A DNA stretch of 64,000 bases from CBDCME01 sp965218865 (GCA_965218865.1 CBDCME010000009.1:75035-139034); one strand, 5' to 3'. Counted from the first letter of the stretch, positions 16,136 through 24,671 are shown. Made by a program: numbers and translations. Notes: a model not told the origin generated them from the sequence alone.

Positions 16136-16632
16136 CGTGCACCTGCCCGGCTCTCGATCGCCCACAGCAGCAGCGCGATGGCGTCGGCCTCGTTGTCGTC
16201 GGCGGGCGCGAACCCGCGCGCCCTGACGGCCTCGATCACCGCATCCTTGGACGCGTTGCCGCGGCCGGTGATGTGGCGCTTGATGGTTCCGACCGGCACG
16301 CCCTGATAGGGAATGGAATGGCGCTCGCACCAGGCGCTGACGTGGGCGAGGAAGCCGCCATAGATCTGCGCCGCGCTGGTGCCGGCATGGCGGCGGACCT
16401 CCTCGAGATAGACGGCATCGATGCCGCCGGCCGCGTTCTTGATCGCGGTGAGCCAGCCCTTGAAGCGCAGGAAGCGCATCCCGCCTCTGGAGAAACGGTC
16501 GGGCCGGAACGACATGGTGCCGCTGGTAATCGGCCCCGCTGGATCACTGAGCGCCCACCCGGTCGCGGTGCCGAGATCGAGGGCGAGCACGATGCCGGGA
16601 CCGGACACGCCGGCGTCGTTGGCGGCCGGCAC
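16132..16632 (-). CDS. phage RuvC-like Holliday junction resolvase
   Basis: This 166-residue RNase H-fold protein has the RuvC layout: first Asp in LALDLGTATGWAL, Glu in VYLEEVRRHAG, and the acidic pair in ADDNEADAIALLLWA. Phages use such enzymes to resolve branched DNA before packaging. The listed start is a GTG. A better ribosome-binding site (AAGGAG) with ATG at 16736 opens a different frame (MAHVTLPKNAPIEHRARL) that would join this one by a one-base shift near the C-run around 16640. Either the true N-terminus is frameshifted or a short leader peptide precedes the gene. Confidence 0.85.
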   Translation of the reverse strand: MPAANDAGVSGPGIVLALDLGTATGWALSDPAGPITSGTMSFRPDRFSRGGMRFLRFKGWLTAIKNAAGGIDAVYLEEVRRHAGTSAAQIYGGFLAHVSAWCERHSIPYQGVPVGTIKRHITGRGNASKDAVIEAVRARGFAPADDNEADAIALLLWAIESRAGAR

Positions 16633-16833
16633 CGGGGGTTCGGCCGCAGGGCAGGCGATACCGGCATTGCCGCCGTGCCGGGCAGCCGGGCGCGGTGTTC
16701 AATCGGCGCATTCTTGGGCAGAGTTACGTGAGCCATTGATGATCTCCTTGATCGGGGTTGTCGTGGTCAGGGTGGCGGCGGGGAACTTCCAGGAACGCCG
16801 CCGCCACTCGTCTCTCGATTCAGGTCATCGCCT

Positions 16834-17199
16834 TCAGCTCCTCCCGCTGTTTAAGGCACGGGCCGACGCACGAAGGGTGGCCGTCGTACGGGCCGTGCGT
16901 CTCGCGAACATCTGTCGTGCGCGTTGCCGCGCGGCCGCTGTCACCGCTCGACCGGGCGCATGGTGTGCCGGACAACGGCGATTGACGGCCTTCGCCACGA
17001 GGCCCGTGGTGACCTCGAACGGTTGGCCGCAATCGGCACAATGGCTGCGCCAGGAGACCAGCATCGTCGGCACGCCGTCTTTGCGACGATGCGGCCTGGT
17101 TGCCACGACGACATAGCGCTGTCCGTCCATCATCAGCACGGTGCCGAGGGCCGGCGCCTGGCGGAAGGCGATTCGATTCACGACTTGTGGGTTGGACAT
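16834..17199 (-). CDS. phage zinc-finger-like protein, unknown
   Basis: A 121-residue protein starts MSNPQVVNRIAFRQAP behind a GGAGGTCGCT site. The middle is YVVVATRPHRRKDG, then SHCADCGQPFEV and NRRCPAHHAPGR, a C-x2-C...C-x2-H zinc-binding pattern. The tail is very Arg- and Ala-rich. This fits a small DNA- or RNA-binding phage protein. It is the first gene after the GGCAAC array (17276-17558), in the same direction as the resolvase operon. Confidence 0.65.
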   Translation of the reverse strand: MSNPQVVNRIAFRQAPALGTVLMMDGQRYVVVATRPHRRKDGVPTMLVSWRSHCADCGQPFEVTTGLVAKAVNRRCPAHHAPGRAVTAAARQRARQMFARRTARTTATLRASARALNSGRS

Positions 17200-17275
17200 A
17201 GCGACCTCCGAGAGACTGGAACGAGAGGTGGTGTGATGAGCGATGGTGCCGGTGACCGTGCAGTGGTCATCGGGT

Positions 17276-17558
17276 GGCAACGGCCCCTCCACCGAACCAG
17301 GGGAGGTGTGTGTTCAGGGAGTACACACACCTCCCCCTGTAAGGGGTGGAAACGGGTGGCAACGTGGAAACCTTTGAATTCATTGGCTTTTCCGTTTCCA
17401 AAACGGCCTGGCAACGCTTGGCAATTGGCAACGGGGTTTCCTTTGGTTTCAATGGGTTAGAAGCTGGATTTTTGGCAATTGCCAAATGGCAACGTGGCAA
17501 TGGCAACGGAAACACCCCCTTTCCAGCTTGGAAAGCAACGGCTGGAAACGCTGGCAAC
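17276..17558. repeat. GGCAAC / GGAAAC short-motif array
   Basis: A non-coding gap between two leftward phage genes carries seven GGCAAC hexamers (17276, 17358, 17410, 17427, 17488, 17502, 17553), six GGAAAC or GTTTCC hexamers, and several GGCAAT or ATTGCC sites. The core is GG(C/A)AAC, one letter from the GG(T)AAC core of the array at 11536-11873. It also holds an inverted repeat around 17301-17334 (GGGGAGGTGTGTG ... CACACACCTCCCC). It could be a multi-site binding region for a phage repressor or replication protein. Confidence 0.7.
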
Positions 17559-17574
17559 GGGACGCCCATGACGG

Positions 17575-19800
17575 TCACTCCCCGCTCTCGTCGGCACCGT
17601 GCACGAACTCGCCGACGCCGCGGGCGAACGGTCCGCTGGGGATGTCGAGCCATTTGTCTTCCTTCGAGCCCGCGGCCATACCCTTGATCAGGACTTGTTC
17701 GTTGAGCTGTTCCTGCACCATGGCCTCGAGACGGTCGCGGCCGACATCGTGAAAGACGGCCGCCAAGCGGTGGCGCTGGCGATAGACGCCGCTGCCGCCG
17801 GTGTGGGTGAAGGGGTGTCCGTTCCCGGCTGCTCGGGCGATCGAGGCGACGAGGACCTCCGAGAGCTCCGCCGCCGCCATGCGGCTCGCGCGGAGGCGGC
17901 GGGTGACGTCCACCGGCAGGCCGGTCGGCGCTCTCATATAGGTGCGGATGGTGCGGTCGGCGGGACCGTTGGCCTTGACCACCGCGCCCTGGAACACGGC
18001 GTTGCGGACCGGCTTCTCGTCGAGGGTCTTGAAGACATAACGCTGATGATCCCGGGGTGCCGGCCACAGCGCATAGACCAGGCGCACACCATCGACGATG
18101 GCACTGGTGCCGCGCACGGCGTCGCGGGCCTGCTCGACCGAGGCAATGAGCCGGTTGCCCTGGGGCTTTCGCATGTGGTGGGCGACGATGACGGCGGCGC
18201 CGGTCTCGGTGGCGAGGGATGCCAGGAGCCCGGTGGCGAAGCTGCCGGCGGCGGGATCGGCGTTCACGTCGGCGTGCATGAACGAGGACAGCGGGTCGAG
18301 CACCACGAGCTTGAGATCCGTGATGCGGACGATCTGGTCGCGGACCCTGGTGAAGTGCTCCGTCGCCATCGGTCCGTCCGGCCCTGAAGTCACCAGCGGG
18401 ATCGGCCCGCCGGCGTTGGGCAGCGGCACCACGATCAGCCGCTCGGGCCGTTCGAGGCGGTGGCGCTCGGGATCGAGGCGCTCGAGACGGCGGTGCACCT
18501 CGCCCTCGTCGTCCTCGGCGGTGAGCAGCACGGCGGCGCCGAAGGCGCGGACGGCGCCGCCGAAGGCCATGGGCTCGGGGCTGACCGAGACCGCACGGGG
18601 CCGGCCGGTGGCGACCGAGAGCGCGAGGTCGAGGGTCATCATGCCCTTGCCGCTATCGCCCATGGCGGCGAGGATCGAGACCACGCCCAACGGGACCGAG
18701 CCGTCGATCAGGAACCGTTGCTCGGGGGCATCGCCGGCGTAGCGGCTGGCATGCCAGTCGGCGAGGTCGAGCGAGCGCTTCGCGGGCCGGATGGCCTGGC
18801 GCTGGGCGCCCGCGATGAACGATTGGATATCCATGCCCTCGGCCACCGCATCGGCCGCGTCCCACTTCTCGGGCTTGTCGGCGGGCGGATTGAGAACGGA
18901 GACCGCTGCCGCGCCGGCCGCCAGCACCGCCTGAGCGGCGGCGAGCGCGTAGCGCCAGCCGGGCTCGTCATGATCGGGCCAGACAACCACCCGCCTGGCC
19001 TTGAGCGGCGACCAGTCGGTTTTCTCGACCGGGGCCGAGGCGCCGTTCATGGCGGTGGTGGCGCAGAGGCCCTGTCCGATGAGCGCCGCGGCCGCCTTCT
19101 CACCCTCGACCAGGACGACGTCGGAGGCGGTCTCGATGCCCGGCCGGTTGTAGAGCGGGCGCGGATCGGGCGCTCTCGCCTTTCGCGCCGTCACGTCCCA
19201 GGGCCGGAACTGCTTGCCGCCGGGCGGATCGTAGCGGTAGACGCAGGCGATCAGCCGGCCCGCCTCGTCGAGATAGTCCCACTTGGCGGTCACCGGACCG
19301 AGCTCGTCGACGGATGGCATCTTGCGACGGGGTCCGCCCGCCCGGTCGTCGTGCAGGGTCCGGGGGCGGCCGTCGAGCCAGGCCAGGATGTCGGCGACGA
19401 TGGCGGGGAACTCGGCCTTCGTGTCGCGGCCGTTCGCCGCCGCCCAGAGCCCGATGATGTCGCCGCCTTCGCCGGTCGCGAAGTCGTGCCACAGGCCCGC
19501 CTTGCGGCCCTCGATCTCGACCACCAGGCTGTCGCCGGGATTGCCGCGGATGTCGCCGACGAAGAAATTGCCCCTCTGGAACACCCCACCCGGAAAGAGG
19601 TAGGAGAGGACGCCGCGGATATGGACCAGCATGCGCGCCTTGATCTCGTCGATGCTCTGGACGGCGTGAGCGGGCCAGGCGTCGTCGAGGCGCTGGGGTT
19701 CGGCGTCGTTGAAGTCGCGCCAGCGGTTGATATCGACAATGTTGCCGGCGTCGGGCGTGTCGGTGTTCTTCGTGTCGCCGGTTTCGGTGTCGTCGCTCAT
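17575..19800 (-). CDS. phage primase-helicase (TOPRIM plus RepA/AAA_25-like ATPase)
   Basis: This 741-residue replication protein is taken to start at MSDDTETGDTKNTD (19800), which overlaps the upstream gene by 4 bp. Residues about 60-150 (GNFFVGDIRGNPGD, GLWHDFATGEGGDIIGLWA) resemble the primase N-terminal region. A TOPRIM domain follows: SDVVLVEGEKAAAALIG with Glu, and RRVVVWPDHDEPGW with the DxD-like pair. The C-terminal half is a RecA-like hexameric helicase with Walker A-like AAMGDSGKGMM, Walker B in LVVLDPLSSFMHA, and VIVAHHMRKPQGN. It would prime and unwind phage DNA. Confidence 0.88.
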   Translation of the reverse strand: MSDDTETGDTKNTDTPDAGNIVDINRWRDFNDAEPQRLDDAWPAHAVQSIDEIKARMLVHIRGVLSYLFPGGVFQRGNFFVGDIRGNPGDSLVVEIEGRKAGLWHDFATGEGGDIIGLWAAANGRDTKAEFPAIVADILAWLDGRPRTLHDDRAGGPRRKMPSVDELGPVTAKWDYLDEAGRLIACVYRYDPPGGKQFRPWDVTARKARAPDPRPLYNRPGIETASDVVLVEGEKAAAALIGQGLCATTAMNGASAPVEKTDWSPLKARRVVVWPDHDEPGWRYALAAAQAVLAAGAAAVSVLNPPADKPEKWDAADAVAEGMDIQSFIAGAQRQAIRPAKRSLDLADWHASRYAGDAPEQRFLIDGSVPLGVVSILAAMGDSGKGMMTLDLALSVATGRPRAVSVSPEPMAFGGAVRAFGAAVLLTAEDDEGEVHRRLERLDPERHRLERPERLIVVPLPNAGGPIPLVTSGPDGPMATEHFTRVRDQIVRITDLKLVVLDPLSSFMHADVNADPAAGSFATGLLASLATETGAAVIVAHHMRKPQGNRLIASVEQARDAVRGTSAIVDGVRLVYALWPAPRDHQRYVFKTLDEKPVRNAVFQGAVVKANGPADRTIRTYMRAPTGLPVDVTRRLRASRMAAAELSEVLVASIARAAGNGHPFTHTGGSGVYRQRHRLAAVFHDVGRDRLEAMVQEQLNEQVLIKGMAAGSKEDKWLDIPSGPFARGVGEFVHGADESGE

Positions 19801-20009
19801 CGATTTGCCTCGATCCAATCCCGAACGTCCCGCGCCGCCCGCAGGTATTCGGAGCTCGGCTTCTTGTCGGTCTCCTGGCCGGGCCGGTAGGCCGCCCATA
19901 TCCGTGCCCGCAGCGCCCGGGGCAGCCGGAACCAGTGCCCGCGGCATCCCCACATGCGCGGCGGGACGACGTTCGCGCAGCCAGGCCAATGGCAGGTGTG
20001 TGCGCTCAT
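19797..20009 (-). CDS. small phage zinc-finger protein
   Basis: This 70-residue protein begins MSAHTCHWPGCANVVPPRMW and GCRGHWFRLPRAL, a CHxxxC...CxxH pattern, followed by ARIWAAYRPGQE and SEYLRAARDVRDWIE. Such small proteins commonly sit next to primase-helicase and exonuclease genes in alphaproteobacterial phages. It overlaps the primase start by 4 bp and the nuclease stop by 4 bp, so all three are co-translated. Function is unknown. Confidence 0.75.
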   Translation of the reverse strand: MSAHTCHWPGCANVVPPRMWGCRGHWFRLPRALRARIWAAYRPGQETDKKPSSEYLRAARDVRDWIEANR

Positions 20010-20773
20010 GGCCCGGTCCTCCAGCAGCGGTCCGCCCAGGGGCAGAAGCGGCATTCATGGAAGTCAGGGGATTGGGCGATGCGCGGCAGCAGCTCGCCGA
20101 CCTCGGTCGCCCGGATAATCCGCACGCCCTTGTCGCTCATACGTTGTGCCAGCGCGCCGTCGAACGGCACCGGCTCGTGATGGAGCTCGGCGGTGTCCTT
20201 GTTGACGGCGGTGAACAGCGCCGGGTTGGCCGAGATTCTCGGCACGCTCGCCTCCATGTAGGCCTGGTAGACGGCGATCTGGGCGGCGTAGACGGGCTTG
20301 GAGACTGCGACGCCGCGCTTCGCGGTGTCCTTCCACGATTTGGCGTTGAGCGATTTGCACTCCCACAGCGCCGGCGCGGCCGGGAGCAGGCCCTTGGGCG
20401 CAGCGGCGATGATCCCGTCCACGTGACCGCGAATGCGCCCGCCGGCGACGGAGAAGGCGAACTGGCCGCCGTCCGTCCGGTTGCCGCGGGTGGTGTAGAG
20501 ATCGAACCCGGCGGCACGGAGCCAGCCGGCGGCGAGTTCCTCGAACACATGGCCGGCGGCGAAGATGCGCAGCGTCTTGCCGTCGAAACTGGCGCCGTCG
20601 TCCTTCGGCGCCTGGGCATATTCGTACTGGAGCGCGCGCTCGCACGGCACGCCGAGGCGCGAGCCGCCGAGATAGGCGCGGGGCGTCCGTGCGGCGTTCT
20701 CCGCTTCCAGGCCTGCGTCGATCAGCGCGTTGATGCCCTCGGCGAAGCCGGCCGAATGGTTGTAGTCCAGCAT
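20006..20773 (-). CDS. phage PD-(D/E)XK exonuclease (RecB/Cas4-like)
   Basis: The chosen ATG (MLDYNHSAGFAEGIN) has GGGAGG about 10 bp upstream. The 255-residue protein shows the nuclease core: RGHVDGIIAAAPKG with Asp, and ALWECKSLNAKSW with E-x-K. It ends in CRFCPWADRCW, the cysteine cluster found in Cas4/RecB-type phage nucleases. It probably resects DNA ends in phage recombination together with the nearby helicase and resolvase. Its start overlaps the preceding stop codon (TGATG). Confidence 0.85.
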   Translation of the reverse strand: MLDYNHSAGFAEGINALIDAGLEAENAARTPRAYLGGSRLGVPCERALQYEYAQAPKDDGASFDGKTLRIFAAGHVFEELAAGWLRAAGFDLYTTRGNRTDGGQFAFSVAGGRIRGHVDGIIAAAPKGLLPAAPALWECKSLNAKSWKDTAKRGVAVSKPVYAAQIAVYQAYMEASVPRISANPALFTAVNKDTAELHHEPVPFDGALAQRMSDKGVRIIRATEVGELLPRIAQSPDFHECRFCPWADRCWRTGP

Positions 20774-21030
20774 CAGGACCGATCCTCCCGGCAATAGCTC
20801 CGGGCGGCCGTTTCCGAAGGCAAATTGAGACTACGCGCGGCTTCTGCCTGACCGGACCTTTCGCCAATTGGCGAAAGGTCGGACGCTTCAGAGAGGCAAA
20901 TTTGCCCCTCTGAAATCTTGTGGTTTGGTCCGACTTCCCCATGGCGGATATTCACCAACCGCGCCGCCATCATCGGGAAGGTGTCGGCGACGGGATGGTG
21001 GGGACGCGCGGTTTCGTTCAGATCCACCAT
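20773..21030 (-). CDS. small phage protein containing two DNA palindromes
   Basis: This 85-residue frame (MVDLNETARPHHPVADTFPM, MMAARLVNIRHGEVG) is coupled by TGATG overlaps on both sides, to the DUF6511 gene upstream and the exonuclease downstream. That supports it being translated. I recognise no family. Its second half lies over two strong adjacent DNA palindromes (20855-20880 and 20887-20914), so the DNA there seems selected for symmetry more than for protein. Confidence 0.5.
   Translation of the reverse strand: MVDLNETARPHHPVADTFPMMAARLVNIRHGEVGPNHKISEGQICLSEASDLSPIGERSGQAEAARSLNLPSETAARSYCREDRS
20855..20914. repeat. paired palindromes in prophage operon
   Basis: 20855-20880 is a perfect 26-bp palindrome with half-site GACCTTTCGCCAA. 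Six bases later, 20887-20914 is a 28-bp palindrome with half-site TTCAGAGAGGCAAA and a single mismatched pair. Each has the size of a dimer operator or a replication-origin inverted repeat. They sit inside the small gene upstream of the exonuclease. Confidence 0.85.
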
Positions 21031-21413
21031 CAGAACGGGATTTCCGGGTCGTCGGCTGCGGCGGCCTCGTGCATGGCGTCCTGAAAGCGGCCGACGGCAA
21101 CCTCGATCAAGGCCAGAACGTGGGCCTCGGTGAGTTCCGAGAGCCGCGTCGGCCAGCCGATCTCTTCCATGATCTCGGCAACCGGCTTCATGGCGGCGCG
21201 GATGGCTGCGCGCTCCTGTTCGCTGAGATCAATCACGGCTGTGCTCCGGCGTGCGCGGCGGGTCCAGAAGTCCTGGCAGGTCATCGAGCAGAAATTCACC
21301 GGCGGACGCGGGAGCCTCAATCCCGACGTATTGAACCAGCCGAAACCGCGGGCCGGCCGCCGACAGACGGCGCAGAACGGCATGTCGGAATAGAGCTGGC
21401 GCTCGGTCAGCAT
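21030..21413 (-). CDS. DUF6511-type phage protein
   Basis: This 127-residue protein has an N-terminal zinc-binding segment (MPFCAVCRRPARGFGWF, then VNFCSMTCQDFWTRR) and a helical tail (DLSEQERAAIRAAMKPVAEI, LSELTEAHVLALIEVAVG). It fits the DUF6511 family from alphaproteobacterial phages. Its role is unknown; the paired CxxC and C-x3-C motifs suggest a structural zinc. Its stop overlaps the next start (TGATG), and it lies 6 bp downstream of the preceding gene. Confidence 0.7.
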   Translation of the reverse strand: MLTERQLYSDMPFCAVCRRPARGFGWFNTSGLRLPRPPVNFCSMTCQDFWTRRARRSTAVIDLSEQERAAIRAAMKPVAEIMEEIGWPTRLSELTEAHVLALIEVAVGRFQDAMHEAAAADDPEIPF

Positions 21414-21419
21414 GTAGGT

Positions 21420-21998
21420 TCACGCCGCTTCACCGTTCGCCCAGGCCGTCACCTTGAATTTGCCGAACGGTCCCTTGCAGTCGGGGCGGAAATCGCCGAG
21501 CCCCACACGGGCGCCGGCGGCATCGAGAATCTCGCGCAGCAACTTCGGGCCGATCATCTGCTCGTCGTATTCGAGCGTGAATGACAGGCCCCAATCGTCG
21601 TAGCAGGGCCGGTGGCGCAGAATGCGTCCGCCGGTCGACGGGATACGCACCGGCCGCGTGTCGACCTTCCAGCCGCCTTCGCTTCGTATTGGCAGGAACA
21701 GCGGGCGCATGCCGACGGCGGCAGGAATTATCGAGCTCTTGAGGGTCGTCACCTTCGACTTGCCGATCTTGAAGTACTTGCCGGCGTCGATGATGCTGCG
21801 ATAGAGGTTCGGCTGCGGAATGCCGCTGATGCCCTCATCGTCCAGATACAACGCGGCCTCTGCGATGCCCTGCGGTGAATCGGCATCGGTAGCGATACTC
21901 GAACGCGTCGAGCTCGTTGCAGTCATCTGCGCCGCATCTGTGAGCCTGCACAGAAGAAGCGGCGTTGTGCCTTCGATGGTTACGCCGACAATTTTCAT
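21420..21998 (-). CDS. conserved phage protein, unknown
   Basis: This 192-residue protein starts MKIVGVTIEGTTPLLLCRLT behind an AAAGGAG site. Near the end it has RVGLGDFRPDCKGPFGKFKV, a glycine-rich loop conserved in a widespread set of phage hypothetical proteins. The order of a beta-strand opening (TIEGTTPLLL), a central IPQPNLYRSIIDAGKYF segment and the late G-rich loop recalls RAMP/Cas7-like folds, which would suit nucleic-acid binding, but this is only an impression. It follows the 5-nt periodic array in the same transcript. Confidence 0.7.
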   Translation of the reverse strand: MKIVGVTIEGTTPLLLCRLTDAAQMTATSSTRSSIATDADSPQGIAEAALYLDDEGISGIPQPNLYRSIIDAGKYFKIGKSKVTTLKSSIIPAAVGMRPLFLPIRSEGGWKVDTRPVRIPSTGGRILRHRPCYDDWGLSFTLEYDEQMIGPKLLREILDAAGARVGLGDFRPDCKGPFGKFKVTAWANGEAA

Positions 21999-22020
21999 GT
22001 TGTGCTCCTTTCTTGGAAAA

Positions 22021-22190
22021 ACCTTGCCTTGCCTCGCCCAGCCATGCCGGGCCTCGCCCTGCTATGCCTGGCCGCGCCGAGCCTCGCCTCGCCGTGCCTC
22101 GCCTTGCCTCACTCAGCCATGCCATGCCCGGCCTCTGCTCGCCTGGCCACGCCGAGCCTTGCCAGGCCCCGCCGCGCTTCATCATGCCGC
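22021..22190. repeat. strict 5-nt periodic (GCCNN)n array
   Basis: For 170 bases the plus strand can be cut into pentamers without a single slip. I count 28 of 34 pentamers starting with GCC (GCCTT GCCTC GCCCA GCCAT and so on), with the last two letters variable. It fills the gap between the end of the helicase gene (stop at 22182-22184) and the ribosome-binding site of the next leftward gene. In that transcript it would therefore appear as GGC triplets spaced every five nucleotides. A 5-nt period is not a codon period. Confidence 0.9.
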
Positions 22191-23040
22191 TCTCCGCTGA
22201 TCGCCCGCCGCGCCCAGCACCAGCCGGTGGATCGCGGCCTTGTTGAACCGGAAGCTGAGCAACGTCGACGCCTGATAACGGTTCATGCCGTAGTCGTGGC
22301 GACACTCCGGCGGCAGGTATCGGAGCTGCTTCTCGGTCGCCGACTGGTTGAGCCAGCTTCGGGTCTTGTGCGCACTTTCGCCGCTTTCGTTCAAATTCAG
22401 CCAGTCGTCGGCCGCGGCGAGACACACCGTGCGCGCACCGACGCCCAGAAGCCGGGCCGGCTGACCCTTCGCGCCGCCGAGCGCATGCCAGTTGCCGTTC
22501 AGGAAGAAGATGCCGCCCCAGGCATGGAAGCCGTTGGCGATAAGCGCCGCGTCGTCGCCGAACAGATCGCACCAGCGGAAGCTCGAGCGCTTCAGGAGAT
22601 CGATCTCCGACATGACGAAATTGCCGATTGGCATGGCCCCGCCATCGCCGACAAACTCATAGCCACAGATCGGACACTCCAGGACCGCGAGCGGGACAAT
22701 GGCATCGCATTCCGGGCATACCTTCGTCGGCGCGTCGCCGTCGGCCTCGTGCCCGTCGAGATCGATGTCTTGTTCGAGCGTGCCGTGCATGAGGCTCGAG
22801 GTGCCGAAGTTGAGGATGAGGCAGTCGACCTTGACGACGCCGGGGAACTCGGTGGGATCGATGGTGCGCAGGCCGCGGCCGACCATCTGGATCATGGTCG
22901 ACTTGTAGGAAGAGGGCCGCAGCAGTACGACGCAGCTCGTGGGCGGATGGTCCCAGCCCTCGGTCAGCACCGCGATATTGACCGTCACCTGGATGTCGCC
23001 GCGCCGGTAGGCGGCGAGAACGTCCCGTCGCTCGCTCTCG
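22182..23040 (-). pseudogene. phage SF2 helicase, C-terminal part (cut by IS21)
   Basis: The C-terminal 286 residues of a DEAD/DEAH-type helicase remain: VNIAVLTEGWDHPPTSCVVL (motif V) and IQMVGRGLRTIDPTEFPG (motif VI, Gln and two Arg). A zinc ribbon follows (KVCPECDAIVPLAVLECPIC) and then a helicase-specific tail (FHAWGGIFFLNGNWHALGG). The N-terminal RecA-like domain with Walker A and DEAH is missing. The left end of IS21 joins directly at 23040, and no missing piece appears beyond the IS. The remaining half cannot unwind DNA. Confidence 0.85.
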
Positions 23041-23156
23041 TGTTGTTCGGCGTGGAATATTGACCCCCTATTGGGGGTTATCGGCGTCCAAAATTGACCC
23101 CCCTGGTTTTGTGCTCTTGAACACACCTCGTTGTTTGGACAGACGAGGTGGGGGAG

Positions 23157-24671
23157 ATGCTGGTTGTGGAGACGATTGCGCGGATCCGTCGGGATCATCT
23201 GGTGAGGGGTGTTCCGATCAAGAAGATCGCCCGGGATTTGAGGGTTTCGAAGAACACGGTGCGCAAGGTGGTGCGGGGTGATGAGACCTCGTACAGCTAC
23301 GCGCGCAAGATCCAGCCGATGCCGAAGCTGGGGCCGTGGGTGGGTGAGCTGGAGCGCCGGCTTGAGGCCAACGAGAAGAAGCCGCGCCGGGATCGTCTGT
23401 CTCTGCTGCGGATTCATGAAGACCTTGCGGCTCTGGGTTATGGCGGCGGCTACGACGCGGTGCGCCGCTACGCCAGGGCCTGGCGTCGGCGGTGGCGGCT
23501 GTTGTCGCCGTTGCAGGGTTTTGTGCCGCTGAGCTTCGATCCCGGCGAGGCCTACCAGTTCGACTGGAGCCACGAATACGCGCGCCTGTCGGGTGTGACG
23601 ACCAAGGTAAAGGCAGCGCACATGCGGCTCTGCTACAGCCGCATGCAGCTGGTTCAGATCTTCCCGCGCGAGAGCCAGGAGATGGTCTTCGAGGCGCACG
23701 AGCGGGCCTTCCACTTCTTCGGCGGGGTCTGCCGGCGGGGCATCTACGACAACATGAAGACGGCGGTGAGCACGGTGTTCGTGGGCAAGGAGCGCGCCTA
23801 CAACCGGCGCTTCCTGGAGCTGTGCTCCCACCATCTGGTGGAGCCGGTGGCGTGCACTCCGGGTGCGGGCTGGGAGAAGGGCCAGGTTGAGAGGCAGGTG
23901 GGTGACGTCCGCGGCCGCCTGTTCGTGCCCAGCCCGCGGGGCCGCTCTTACGCCGAGATCAACGCGTGGCTGAAGGATCGGTGCATCGAGGACGCCAAGA
24001 AGCGGCCGCATCCGACGATCGAGGGCAAGACGGTGTGGCAGGTGTTCGAGGAGGAGCGCCCCTTCCTGATGGCCTATCGCGGCCCCTTCGACGGCTTCCA
24101 CGCCACCGAGGTATCGGTCTCCAAGACTTGTCTGGTGCGCTTCGACAACAATCACTACAGCGTGGCGGCCCGTGCCGTCGGGCGGACGGTCGACGTGCGG
24201 GCCTATGCCGATCGGATTGTCATCCGCCAGGATGGCGAGACCGTTGCCGAACACCCCCGGAGCTTTGGACGCGGTGAGATCGCTTACGATCCGTGGCACT
24301 ACGTGCCGATCCTGACGAGGAAGCCCGGTGCGCTGAGGAATGGCGCGCCTTTCAAGGGTTGGCAACTGCCCGGCGCGCTGGGCCGCATGCGGGCGCGGCT
24401 CACCGGCCGCGACGACGGCGATCGTCAGATCGTCAAAATCCTCGCGGCGGTGCTGGAGGACGGGCTGAAGGCGGTCGAGGCGGCCTGCGCCGAAGCGCTC
24501 GCCTGCGGCGCCTGCAGCGCTGATGTTGTGCTCAACATCCTCGCCCGGCACCGCCAGCCGCCGCCGCCGCCGGCCATCCCGACGCCCGAGGGCCTGCAGC
24601 TTCGCCACCAGCCGGTGGCCGACTGCCGCCGCTACGACCGCCTGAGGGAGGCCGGTCATGGAGCGTCATGA
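23157..24671 (+). CDS. istA: IS21 transposase IstA
   Basis: This protein of about 504 residues starts MLVVETIARIRRDHLVRG with GAGG 8 bp upstream. It has an N-terminal helix-turn-helix (VPIKKIARDLRVSKNTVRKV) and an integrase-like DDE core: Asp in YQFDWSHEYARL, Asp in RGIYDNMKTAV, Glu in GWEKGQVERQVGDVRG. The C-terminal beta-barrel (LVRFDNNHYSVAARAVGRTV) is typical. It overlaps istB by 14 bp and appears intact. Confidence 0.93.
   Translation: MLVVETIARIRRDHLVRGVPIKKIARDLRVSKNTVRKVVRGDETSYSYARKIQPMPKLGPWVGELERRLEANEKKPRRDRLSLLRIHEDLAALGYGGGYDAVRRYARAWRRRWRLLSPLQGFVPLSFDPGEAYQFDWSHEYARLSGVTTKVKAAHMRLCYSRMQLVQIFPRESQEMVFEAHERAFHFFGGVCRRGIYDNMKTAVSTVFVGKERAYNRRFLELCSHHLVEPVACTPGAGWEKGQVERQVGDVRGRLFVPSPRGRSYAEINAWLKDRCIEDAKKRPHPTIEGKTVWQVFEEERPFLMAYRGPFDGFHATEVSVSKTCLVRFDNNHYSVAARAVGRTVDVRAYADRIVIRQDGETVAEHPRSFGRGEIAYDPWHYVPILTRKPGALRNGAPFKGWQLPGALGRMRARLTGRDDGDRQIVKILAAVLEDGLKAVEAACAEALACGACSADVVLNILARHRQPPPPPAIPTPEGLQLRHQPVADCRRYDRLREAGHGAS

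Noticed and set aside
22182..24659. An 825-residue minus-strand protein
   Set aside because: Only the part up to 23040 is helicase. The rest is the antisense of IS21 istA, joined by chance through the insertion.
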